A stretch of 64,000 bases of DNA. Source: Eutrigla gurnardus. Lineage: Eukaryota > Chordata > Actinopteri > Perciformes > Triglidae. Made by a program: the position numbers and the translations under genes. The first letter of the stretch is position 1. Every line of letters starts with the position of its first letter. Location: assembly GCA_963514095.1 (NCBI GenBank), contig OY741280.1:4842395-4906394 (forward strand), read 5' to 3'. A model generated the notes under the pieces. That model saw only the letters and a program-made list of their open reading frames with translations. It was not told the DNA's origin and did not search any database. Shown one piece after another: positions 1 to 9,377 of this stretch.

Positions 1-792
1 TGCATTGACAATATTTGCTGCGATATCTGTGGGCACTGGTATGGTCGTATTTGGCCGCTCCAACTTCCAATCAGTCACTACATTTTTTAATTCCTTTGCC
101 AAGTGCGCACTTGTATGGCTTTCATACAACGGGCGTGTCTGCAGTACTGCGCTCTTCATTTGCCAATCCAACATATAGTGGACCGTCACAGTCAAGTAAC
201 TTTCTGTTGCTCTCGAGGTCCAACTATCTGTAGTCAGTGCTAGGCTTTGTGTTTGAGCCAAATCTTTTTCAATGCCTTTGCACGCTTTGTCATAGAGGTC
301 GGGAATTATGACGTCGCTGAAATGTGTTCGGCTGGGCACAACATAACGCGGGTCGAGCGTTTTCACCAAGTGGCGAAACCCCTCATCTTCGACCACAGAA
401 AAGGGCTGCAAATCTATAACCGCTCCCACTGCTCGGGTTATTTTCTTGTATTTATCCGAGGTGGCACGGTAGGTCTGTTGAAAAGCATTCTCTATGGACA
501 GTTGTTGTTTTGCTGCCGTTACCGTTCCGGGGCGCTTGACTGTCCTCTGTTCAGAAAGCGTAATATCAGGATGATTACGCTGGAGATGCTTGCCCATATT
601 GCTTGTGTTTCCGTTTGAGTACGGGACATGTCTCAAGCAGCGTTTACAGACTGTGGAGTTTCTGTTAACTGTTTTCACTCCCTCGTCGGTGTATTCAACA
701 GCAAAACCAAAATGCTCCCACACCGACGATTTGAATAAACCTGGTGCTTCTTCAAACTGTTCTCTCTCAACTTCTCCGCTACCGCTAGCCAT
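1..792 (-). CDS. hAT (Ac/ZBED1-like) transposase, N-terminal 264 residues, cut by the window edge
   Basis: The minus strand from an ATG at 792-790 is open without a stop for 264 codons to base 1, so the protein continues outside the window. A BED-type zinc finger is visible: an aromatic WEHFGF block at about residues 28-33, a CKRC pair near 54-57 and an HLQRNH pair about 20 residues later. It is followed by the hAT catalytic-region landmark LALTTDSWTS near residues 185-194. These are features of ZBED1-like transposases of the hAT Ac group, which cut and paste their element through terminal inverted repeats. The ATG is the first in frame and precedes a low-complexity acidic leader typical of this family. 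A hAT-like terminus at 1038 supports a mobile element rather than a domesticated host gene. No break is visible in this part; whether the rest is intact cannot be seen. Confidence 0.85.
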   Translation of the reverse strand, partial: MASGSGEVEREQFEEAPGLFKSSVWEHFGFAVEYTDEGVKTVNRNSTVCKRCLRHVPYSNGNTSNMGKHLQRNHPDITLSEQRTVKRPGTVTAAKQQLSIENAFQQTYRATSDKYKKITRAVGAVIDLQPFSVVEDEGFRHLVKTLDPRYVVPSRTHFSDVIIPDLYDKACKGIEKDLAQTQSLALTTDSWTSRATESYLTVTVHYMLDWQMKSAVLQTRPLYESHTSAHLAKELKNVVTDWKLERPNTTIPVPTDIAANIVNA

Positions 793-1038
793 GCCTGCTT
801 GTTTTCTTTCATTTCCTGCTTCTATGAGCTGCAGCCAACCGGCCAAAGTGTGATAGGTTGGTTGCGGGGGCAGGCCTGCTGCCTTAAAGGCACACACGCT
901 CACACACACACACCTGTGTAACAGTAAAGCCCAATGCAACATTATTAGAACATAAATCCCGCGGGACATAAAAGCGTATTGTCCCGTGCAGGTCGTACCG
1001 AACGGTTCGGTATTTTACCGAGTACCATTGCATCCCTA
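1..1038 (-). mobile_element. hAT-Ac element, 5' part with terminal inverted repeat
   Basis: Read on the minus strand, the element starts at 1038 with TAGGGATGCAATGGTACTCG and continues with a subterminal stretch rich in CGGTA/ACCGAA words, the usual look of fish hAT termini of the TAGGGATG type. A roughly 250-bp leader with a short CA-rich patch (about 900-925) separates it from the transposase ATG. The bases just outside (1039-1046, atgtagag) fit the nTnnnnAn pattern of hAT 8-bp target duplications and are part of the 41-bp minisatellite unit. This implies insertion into that array. The other end is off the window, so the duplication itself is unverified. Confidence 0.7.
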
Positions 1039-2204
1039 ATGTAGAGACAGACAGGTAACCAGTCTATCACAGGGCTGACATGTAGAGACAGACAGGTAAC
1101 CAGTCTATCACAGGGCTGACATGTAGAGACAGACAGGTAACCAGTCTATCACAGGGCTGACAGACAGACAGGTAACCAGTCTATAGGGCTGACATGTAGA
1201 GACATACAGGTAACCAGTCTATCACAGGGCTGACATGTAGAGACAGACAGGTAACCAGTCTATCACAGGGCTGACATGTAGAGACAGACAGGTAACCAGT
1301 CTATCACAGGGCTGACATGTAGAGACAGACAGGTAACCAGTCTATCACAGTGCTGACATGTAGAGACAGACAGGTAACCAGTCTATCACAGGGCTGACAT
1401 GTAGAGACAGACAGGTAACCAGTCTATCACAGGGCTGACATGTAGAGACATACATGTAACCAGTCTATCACAGGGCTGACATGTAGAGACAGACAGGTAA
1501 CCAGTCTATCACAGGGCTGACATGTAGACAGACAGGTAACCAGTCTTTCACAGGGCTGAGATGTAGAGACAGACAGGTAACCAGTCTATCACAGGGCTGA
1601 CATGTAGAGACAGACAGGTAACCAGTCTATCACAGGGCTGACATGTAGAGACAGACAGGTAACCAGTCTATCACAGGGCTGACATGTAGAGACAGACAGG
1701 TAACCAGTCTATCACAGGGCTGACATGTAGAGACAGACAGGTAACCAGTCTATCACAGGGCTGACAGACATACATTTAACCAGTCTATCACAGGGCTGAC
1801 ATGTAGAGACATACAGGTAACCAGTCTATCACAGGGCTGACATGTAGAGACAGACAGGTAACCAGTCTATCATAGGGCTGACATATAGAGACAGAGAGGT
1901 AACCAGTCTATCACAGGGCTGACATGTAGAGACAGACAGGTAACCAGTCTATCACAGGGCTGACATGTAGAGACAGACAGGTAACCAGTCTATCAAAGGG
2001 CTGACAGACAGACAGGTAACCAGTCTATCACAGGGCTGACATGTAGAGACATACAGATAACCAGTCTATAGGGCTGACATGTAGAGACAGACAGGTAACC
2101 AGTCTATCACAGGGCTGACATGTAGAGACATACAGGTAACCAGTCTATAAGGCTGACATGTAGAGACAGACAGGTAACCAGTCTATCACAGGGCTGACAT
2201 GTAG
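1039..2204. repeat. 41-bp minisatellite, array A (about 28 units)
   Basis: Tandem copies with a 41-bp period carry the core words gtagagacagacaggtaacc and agtctatcacagggctgaca. A few units are shortened (loss of atgtagaga near 1158, 1764 and 2008; loss of tcaca near 1182, 2068 and 2147) and scattered substitutions are present. There are no unique spacers between units, so this is not a CRISPR array. The left border is the hAT terminus at 1038 and the right border is the L2 3' end at 2205. It was evidently continuous with array B before the L2 inserted. Confidence 0.95.
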
Positions 2205-2415
2205 GCTAGGCAAGGCAAGGCAACTTTATTTGTATAGCACATTTCATACACAAGGCAGACTCAAAGTGCTTCACATCATAAAACAAAGTGAGAAGAAAAA
2301 AAATAGAAGAATTAAAAGAAAATAATAAAAAAAAAAATTTAAAAATGCATTACAGAAAGAAAGTAGAATAAAAACATATTTGCAATAATTAAAAACAGTG
2401 CAGACATTAAAAGAT

Positions 2416-2611
2416 TTAGCAGAAAGCTATGGTGAACATAAAAGTTTTCAGTCTAGTTTTAAAAGTGGTCAGAGTTGGGGCAAGTCTTACATCTTCAGGA
2501 AGTTTATTCCAGCCATTTGTTGCATAGTGACTAAATGATGCTCTCCCGTGATTGTTGTTTACTCTGGGAATCACTAACAGATTGGTCTCAGAAGATCTTA
2601 GTGGTCTAGAA
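2416..2611 (-). pseudogene. L2 ORF2 C-terminal tail
   Basis: Reading down from the hAT border, the frame gives SRPLRSSETNLLVIPRV, then FSHYATNGWNKLPEDVRLAP and FKTRLKT before a stop. This is the usual C-terminal end of L2-type ORF2 (pattern RSS..LLVVPR...WNSLP...R.......FK..LKT). Compared with the family, roughly 100 residues between the RT thumb region (ending TSRLD at the other hAT border) and this tail are absent, so the LINE copy was already internally deleted or lost them at the insertion. Confidence 0.75.
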
Positions 2612-3067
2612 CAGTGATTTTCAACCAGTGTGCCGCGGCACACTAGTGTGCCGCAGGAGATCGTCAGGTGTGCCGTGGGAAATTTTCTAATATCACTTAA
2701 CCCATTTACTCCTAAAGCGCCTGCTGAAAACGCCTGCTAAAATCCTATGCTATTCTAGGAAAAAGAACCTCATGGCCTGAGGGTTTTCAGAGAAAATAGT
2801 AAGAATTGTCCAAAATGCTGCTCCACGCAGCAGCCGGCAGAAGTGCTAATGTTGCGCTACGCAGCTCCCGGCGCGAAAAATTAACCATTGTCGGGTGTCT
2901 GTGGTGTAATAAAGAGTCGCAGATATTGTAATACTCTTATATGTCAGTGGGTGGCAGCAGAGGGCTTTAAATGCCTGTAAAGACAATAGTTAGTGCGGCG
3001 CGACACGTGACAGTGACAGTTTGGGATCAAAGCAAGACGAGCAAGTGACAGTGACGAAAAAAAAAAA

Positions 3068-4937
3068 GTGATGGAGAAGTTTTTGAGAAGGGAAAATGCA
3101 AATGCCGAACAGGGCCCTGGACAAAATTCTGACCCAGATGAAGGCCCAAGTATGAGTGGTCGACAAAAGAAAAAAGACAAGACGGTGAGCTCGAGGCAAT
3201 ACAGCGAAAGCTATCTTTCATTTGGATTTACTTTCACCGGGGATGCAACGGCACAGAGTCCGCTGTGCTTGGTGTGTGATGAGAAGCTATCCAATAGCGC
3301 CATGGTGCCAAGCAAGCTTAAACGCCATCTCCAAACGAAACACCCTTCCGTTCAAAACAAGCCGATGGACTATTTTGTACGCTTACGTACAAACAATGAG
3401 AAACAGGCAACTTTTTTGAGAAAAACCACAAAGGTAAACGAGAGAGCCCTCAAAGCTAGCTACCTTGTTGCTGAACTCAAACAAAACAGCTAAAACAAAA
3501 AAGTCCCACACTGTGGCAGAAACATTAATACTGCCAGCTTGTAAAGCCATTGTGAATGAGATGCTCGGCCCTGACGCGGCCAAAGAGATAGCTAAAGTGC
3601 CTCTCTCAGATAACACAATTGCCAGACGTATTGATGACATGTCTGCGGACATCGAAAATGTTGTTTTGGAAAAGATGCGCATCAGTAAGAAATTTGCCTT
3701 GCAACTTGATGAGTCGACGGATATTAGTGGACATTGTCAGCTCTTGGCCAACGTGCATTTTGTGGATGGAGAAGCCATTAGAGAAAACTTCCTATTTTGC
3801 AAGGCACTGCCAGAAAAATCAACAGGACAGGAAATATTTCGGGTCACGTCGGAATATCTTGACAAAAGCGAGCTTACGTGGGAAAACTGCACAGGTGTCT
3901 GCACTGATGGAGCCGCAGCCATGGTCGGGCGCATCAAAGGCTTCGTAAGTAGGGTCAAAGAAAGAAACCCAGATGTTACTGTTACGCACTGTTTTTTGCA
4001 CCGTGAGGCCCTTGTTGCAAAGACCTTACCAGCAGATCTAGCTCCTGTGTTGGATGATGTTGTGCGCATAGTGAACTTTGTGAAGACGCGACCTTTGAAA
4101 TCTCGCTTATTTGCGTCTTTGTGTGAGGAAATGGGAGCGGAACATAAAGTCTTATTGCTCCACACGGAGGTCCGGTGGCTGTCGCGCGGCAAAGTGCTGG
4201 CCCGTGTGTATGAGCTGCGAGAGGAACTGAAAGTGTTTCTGACAGACGAGAGGTCCGATTTCTCAAAGCTGCTTTCAAGTGATGAGTGGTGTGCAAAGCT
4301 GGCATACCTGGCTGATATATTTCATCATCTGAATGAACTGAACACACGGATGCAAGGCCGAAATGAAAACCTGCTTACAAGCACTGATAAAATGAACGGA
4401 TTCCGTTTAAAGGTGCAGCTCTGGCAACAACATGTGCAGCGTGGCAACCTTGAGATGTTCCCACTCACCGAGAAACTGCATGATGGCAACACTGCTGCAA
4501 TGTGCGAAGTGATTGGCAAACATTTGAAAACTCTGGAGGAGAAGTTGTCATTTTATTTCTCTTCAGCCTTCACAGAATGCCTTGACTGGGTTAGGGACCC
4601 ATACAGCTCAGCATCCGTTGCTGGAAAGGACATGACTTTAAAGGAGCAAGAGGAACTCATTGAACTGAAACAAGATTGCGGTTTAAAGCCAAACTTTGCT
4701 GATCTTCCTTTGGACAGTTTTTGGTTATCTGTTGCCAAGGAGTTCCCCCTTCTGGCCAACAAAGCTATTTTGACATTGCTCCCGTTTTCAACCACATATC
4801 TGTGTGAGCTGAGCTTCTCAAGCTTGACTGCGATAAAAACTAAAAACAGAGAGAGATTGAGAGCTGTTGAGGAAGAGCTTCGTGTGTGTCTTTCTACCAT
4901 TCCTGCCAGGATATCCATTTTGTGTTCATCGAAATAG
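3068..4937 (+). pseudogene. hAT/Charlie transposase with one frameshift (ZBED5/FAM200-like)
   Basis: Two overlapping frames make one protein of about 620 residues. The first (3068-3493) has a BED-type finger: SFGF, CLVC, then HLQTKH. The second, entered near 3483-3490, carries the hAT core (LQLDESTDISGHCQL with the first acidic residue, CTDGAAAMVGR, HCFLHRE, VRWLSRGKVL) and the C-terminal dimerisation block (LPFSTTYLCELSFSSL) to the stop at 4935-4937. The frames differ by +1, so a single indel in an A/C-rich stretch separates finger and core. The family cuts and reinserts DNA. The copy could not make a full protein without frameshifting, although an intact sister copy could mobilise it. Host-gene relatives (ZBED5, FAM200) are domesticated members of the same group. 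Confidence 0.88.
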
Positions 4938-5498
4938 GCCCAGGTTTCACACTAAGTGAGAAGTATGGCAGAAGTGCGGCTCCAGAACATGGCGCCCACA
5001 CCCGTGTTCGCCATGTTCCGGAGCCGCGGGGGGGATTCTGGGAATTGGGGTTGTCAGTTGACAAAAGGGGTTTTGTTAAGTTATTCTGTTGTTAGGGCTA
5101 AGTGGGGTTAATGGGTTTGGGATGTTATATGGTTGTGTGTGTGTTCTATTAACATGTTCATTTTCATTGTTGTTGACACCGTCACTGAGAGTGACGTGTC
5201 CGTTGGTCAGGTGTGCCGTGTTTCTGTCATGTGGTATGTGCGTTAAATAAAGGCAGCTCTCGTTGTCGTGCGGTGTATGGGGCACGAGAGTTGCGTCACT
5301 GCGTAATCTGGGCTCCCGTCTCGTCCTTCCCGTACTGCTCGCCAGGCCCACAATAAATTTAAAAACTATATTATTAACTATATGTATTATATGTACTGTG
5401 TTAGAGCGTCATTTTGTCTCATTTTGGTTGGTGGTGTGCCCCAGGATTTTGTAAATGTAAAAAGTGTGCCGCGGCTCAAAAAAGGTTGAAAATCACTG
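4938..5498 (+). other. hAT 3' non-coding region
   Basis: From the transposase stop to the right terminus there is no coding signal. The stretch holds a GC-rich patch (about 4975-5035), an AATAAA at 5245-5250 that could end the transposase transcript, a further AATAAA at 5353-5358, and the subterminal region leading to the inverted repeat. Confidence 0.6.
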
Positions 5499-5506
5499 GT
5501 CTAGCC

Positions 5507-7272
5507 TACTAGTAATAAAGGCATGTACAAGTTTTTCTAAGTCTTGAGCTGACATGAGCCCTCTAAGTCTTGCTACATTTTTTAGGTGATAGTAGGCTGA
5601 TTTTGTTACTGATTTAACGTGACTGTCGAAATGTAAATCAGAATCCATAATAACCCCAAGATTTCTGGCTTTGTTTGAGGTTTTCAGGGACAGCGAGTGA
5701 AGGTGTTGAATTACTTTAAACCTTTCTTTTTAGCACCAAAAACAATTATCTCAGTTTTGTCCTCATTTAGTTGTAGGAAGTTTTGGCACATCCAGTCTTT
5801 TACTTGCTCAATGCACTGGCACAGAAGATCTATGGGGCGATAGTCGTTTGGTGATAGTGCTACATAGATTTGGGTGTCATCGGCATAGCAATGGTGGTCA
5901 ATGTTATTATTTTGCATGATTTGTCCTAGTGGGAGCATGTAGATGTTGAATAAAGTTGGCCCCAAGATTGAACCTTGGGGGACTCCACACGTTACATTGG
6001 TAGGTTCTGATACAAAGTCGCCAAAGGAAACAAAATAGTTCCTATCTTGTAGATATGACTTGAACCAGTTTAAGACTGTGCCTGAGAGCCCCACCCAGTT
6101 TTCCAACCTGTCCAAGAGTATTGAGTGGTCGACAGTGTCAAATGCAGCACTGAGGTCTAATAGCATTAATATTGAAGTTTTGCCAGAGTCTGTGTTAAGA
6201 CGGATGTCATTTACAACTTTAATAAGGGCCGTCTCGGTGCTATGAAAAGGTCGAAATCCTGACTGGAAGTTGTTGTGGCAGCCAGTTGAAGCCAGGAAGT
6301 GATTTAGTTGTTGGAGGACAACTTTCTCAATTATTTTACTTATGAAGGGTAGATTTGAAATTGGTCTGTAGTTGTTGATAATAGAGGCATCTAGGCTCCG
6401 CTTTTTTAGAAGAGGTTTAATGACTGCAGTTTTGAAGGCCTTTGGGAAATTGCCTGATTGAATGGAGTTATTAACTATTTGCAATACGTCTATTGATAGG
6501 CAGTCAAAAACATTCTTAAAAAAGTTGGTAGGTAAAGCATCAAGGCAGCAGGTGGATGATTTTAGATTTGTCACCGTTTCCACTAGAGTTTTAGAGTCAA
6601 TGGCATTAAAGCTTGCCGTGATTGCTGTGTTACTTTTGCCTGAACAGGGTGGTGATCCAACTTTTTTGTTTGAGATATTGATGGCGCGTCTGATGCCTTC
6701 AATTTTATTAGTATAAAAGAATGCAAACTCATTGCATTTCTGGGTGGAGTGGAGTTTAGCTGGTATTTGTGTTGGGGGTTGGTCAGTCTGTCAACAGTTG
6801 CAAATAGGGTTTTCGCCTTATTAGTGTTGTTGTTTATGATATTGGAGAAGTATGTTTCTCTCGCACTTTTTAAGACTAAATTGTAGGCCCGGAGGCTCTC
6901 TTTATAGATGTCATGGTGAATATGAAGTTTAGTACTCCGCCAGATTCGTTCAGCCTTCCTGCACTCTCTTCTCTGGGCTGTCACAACAGCAGCTTTTCTC
7001 CAGGGTGCCTTTTGCTTACCAGAAATTGTTTTAACCGTAGCAGGTGCAATGACATCTATGACATTCAGAATTTTTGAATTAAAGATGTTTACAAGATCAT
7101 CAGCATGACATGGGTTTAGAGGTGGTAACGAGGAAATGGCATTTTTAAAGAGTACATTGGCATGTTCATTGATGTACCGCTTTTTGAACTTATTTGATTC
7201 TGTTTGTGTGTCAGGAATGAAAGAAATATTAAAGAAAACACAGAAGTGATCAGACAATGAAGGATCAGTCAC
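5507..7272 (-). pseudogene. L2 ORF2: endonuclease end plus reverse transcriptase, frameshifted
   Basis: The upstream fragment (7272-6583) begins with DPSLSDHFCVFF, containing the SDH signature of the AP-type endonuclease, and continues through the linker to the RT. A frame change near 6600-6670 leads into the RT frame (6583-5711), which shows NNYRPISNLPFISKIIEKV, the A box LLDLSAAFDTVDH, GVPQGSILGPTLFNIY and the catalytic YADDTQIY. A stop at 5711-5713 breaks the frame, after which SLKTSNKARNLGVIMDS and LRGLMSAQDLEKL continue in another frame to the hAT border at about 5507. The protein would reverse-transcribe LINE RNA at nicked target DNA. At least two frame breaks make this copy inactive. 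Confidence 0.85.
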
Positions 7273-7349
7273 AAAAACATCAGAAACATGGAGACCTTTT
7301 GTGATAATCAGGTCCAGGGTGTGTCCCTTACAATGAGTAGCCTCTTTCT

Positions 7350-9290
7350 GGTTACCTGTCTGTCTCTACCATGTAGAGACAGACAGGTAACCAGTCTATC
7401 ACAGGGAGACATTTAGAGACAGACAGGTAACCAGTATATCACAGGGCTGACATGTAGAGACAGACAGGTAACCAGTCTATCACAGGGCTGACATGTAGAG
7501 ACAGACAGGTAACCAGTCTATCACAGGGCTGACATGTAGAGACAGACAGGTAACCAGTCTATCACAGGGAGACATTTAGAGACAGACAGGTAACCAGTCT
7601 ATCACAGGGAGACATTTAGAGACAGACAGGTAACCAGTATATCACAGGGCTGACATGTAGAGACAGACAGGTAACCAGTCTATCACAGGGCTGACATGTA
7701 GAGACAGACAGGTAACCAGTCTATCACAGGGCAGACATGTAGACAGACAGGTAACCAGTCTATCACAGCGCTGACATGTAGAGACAGACAGGTAACAAGT
7801 CTATCACAGGGCTGGCATGTAGAGACAGACAGGTAACCAGACTATCACAGGGCTGACATGTAGAGACAGACAGGTAACCAGTATATCACAGGGCTGACAT
7901 GTAGAGACAGACAGGTAACCAGTCTATCACAGGGCTGACATGTAGAGACAGACAGGTAACCAGTCTATCACAGGGCTGACATGTAGAGACAGACAGGTAA
8001 CCAGTCTATCACAGGGCTGACATGTAGAGACAGACAGGTAACCAGTCTATCACAGGGCTGACATGTAGAGACAGACAGGTAACCAGTCTATCACAGGGCT
8101 GACATGTAGAGACAGACAGGTAACCAGTCTATCACAGGGAGACATGTAGAGACAGACAGGTAACCAGTCTATCACAGGGCTGACATGTAGACAGACAGGT
8201 AACCAGTCTATAACAGGGCTGACATGTAGAGACAGACAGGTAACCAGTCTATCACAGGGCTGACATGTAGAGACAGACAGGTAACCAGTCTATCACAGGG
8301 CTGACATGTAGAGACAGACAGGTAACCAGTCTATCACAGGGCTGGCATGTAGAGACAGACAGGTAACCAGACTATCACAGGGCTGACATGTAGAGACAGA
8401 CAGGCAACCAGTCTATCACAGGGCCGACATGTAGAGACAGACTGGTAACCAATCTATCACAGGGCTGACATGTAGAGACAGACAGGTAACCAGTCTATCA
8501 CAGGGAAACATGTAGAGACAGACAGGTAACCAGTCTATCACAGGGCTGACATGTAGAGACAGACAGGTAACCAGTCTATCACAGGGCTGACATGTAGAGA
8601 CAGACAGGTAACCAGTCTATCACAGGGCTGACATGTAGACAGACAGGTAACCAGTCTATCACAGGGCTGACATGTAGAGACAGACAGGTAACCAGTCTAT
8701 CACAGGGTTGACATGTAGACATAGACAGGTAACCAGTCTATCACAGGGCTGACATGTAGAGACAGACAGGTAACCAGTCTATCACAGGGCCGACATGTAG
8801 AGACAGACAGGTAACCAATCTATCACAGGGCCGACATGTAGAGACAGACAGGTAACCAGTCTATCACAGGGCTGACATGTAGAGACAGACAGGTAACCAG
8901 TCTATCACAGGGCTGACATGTAGAGACAGACAGGTAACCAGTCTATCACAGGGCTGACAGACAGACAGGTAACCAGTCTATCACAGGGCTGACATGTAGA
9001 GACAGACAGGTAACCAGTCTATCACAGGGAGACATGTAGAGACAGACAGGTAACCAGTCTATCACAGGGCTGACATGTAGAGACAGACAGGTAACCAGTC
9101 TATCACAGGGCTGACATGTAGAGACAGACAGGTAACCAGTCTATCACAGGGCTGACATGTAGAGACAGACAGGTAACCAGTCTATCACAGGGAGACATGT
9201 AGAGACAGACAGGTAACCAGTCTATCACAGGGCTGACATGTAGAGACAGACAGGTAACCAGTCTATCACAGGGCTGACATGTAGAGACCA
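7350..9290. repeat. 41-bp minisatellite, array B (about 47 units)
   Basis: Same 41-bp unit and orientation as array A, beginning after an inverted 20-bp piece (7350-7369). Variant units mark substructure. Units with gggagacatttagag occur near 7406, 7569 and 7610. The rare pair gctggcatgt plus cagactatcacag occurs at 7811 and again at 8341, implying block duplication. Units missing aga (gacatgtagacagacagg) recur near 7738, 8188 and 8633. The right border passes into the 3' part of a SINE-like repeat at about 9288. Confidence 0.95.
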
Positions 9291-9377
9291 TGCAAACTCC
9301 ACACAGACGGAACCTGAACCCAAACCGGGAATTGAACCCTCTCACTGTGAGGCGACAGTGATACCCACTACACCACC
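9288..9377 (-). repeat. SINE head remnant flanking array B
   Basis: The sequence after the last minisatellite unit (atgcaaactccacacag ... ctcactgtgaggcgacagtg ... ctacaccacc) matches the tRNA-like head end of the dispersed SINE seen complete at 41315-41686 and 49164-49516. Its junction with the array is internal to that SINE, evidence that the minisatellite expanded from within a SINE copy. Confidence 0.8.

Larger units (their letters stand above)
2612..5498 (+). mobile_element. hAT (Charlie/ZBED5-like) DNA transposon, 2887 bp
   Basis: The left end reads CAGTGATTTTCAACCAGTGT followed by GCCGCGGCACA. The right end, reverse complemented, reads CAGTGATTTTCAACCTTTTT followed by TGAGCCGCGGCACA. 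These are imperfect terminal inverted repeats of Charlie-type hAT elements. Flanks are gtctagaa (2604-2611) and gtctagcc (5499-5506), an 8-bp target duplication with two differences, close to the TCTAGA preference of this group. The single gene inside lies on the plus strand at 3068-4937. The ends keep the terminal CA...TG, and the only obvious lesion is one frameshift in the transposase, which suggests a fairly young copy. Confidence 0.9.
2205..7349 (-). mobile_element. L2-clade LINE, 5' truncated, interrupted by a hAT element
   Basis: Minus-strand non-LTR element. The 3' end lies at 2205-2300 (poor tail of CCTTG-like repeats, then reverse complement of aactttatttgtatagcaca). ORF2 fragments run from 7272 down to 2416. 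The coding order is endonuclease C-terminal part, reverse transcriptase, then C-terminal tail, with the hAT at 2612-5498 dividing it. The array word catgtag flanks both sides (2198-2204 and 7370-7376), which looks like a 7-bp target duplication within the minisatellite. At the 5' junction there is an extra 20-bp inverted array segment (7350-7369). Most of the endonuclease and all of ORF1 are missing, as is common for 5'-truncated LINEs. Confidence 0.8.

Noticed and set aside
1039..9290. CRISPR-like regular repeats
   Set aside because: Units are contiguous with no unique spacers and the genome is a vertebrate; it is a minisatellite.
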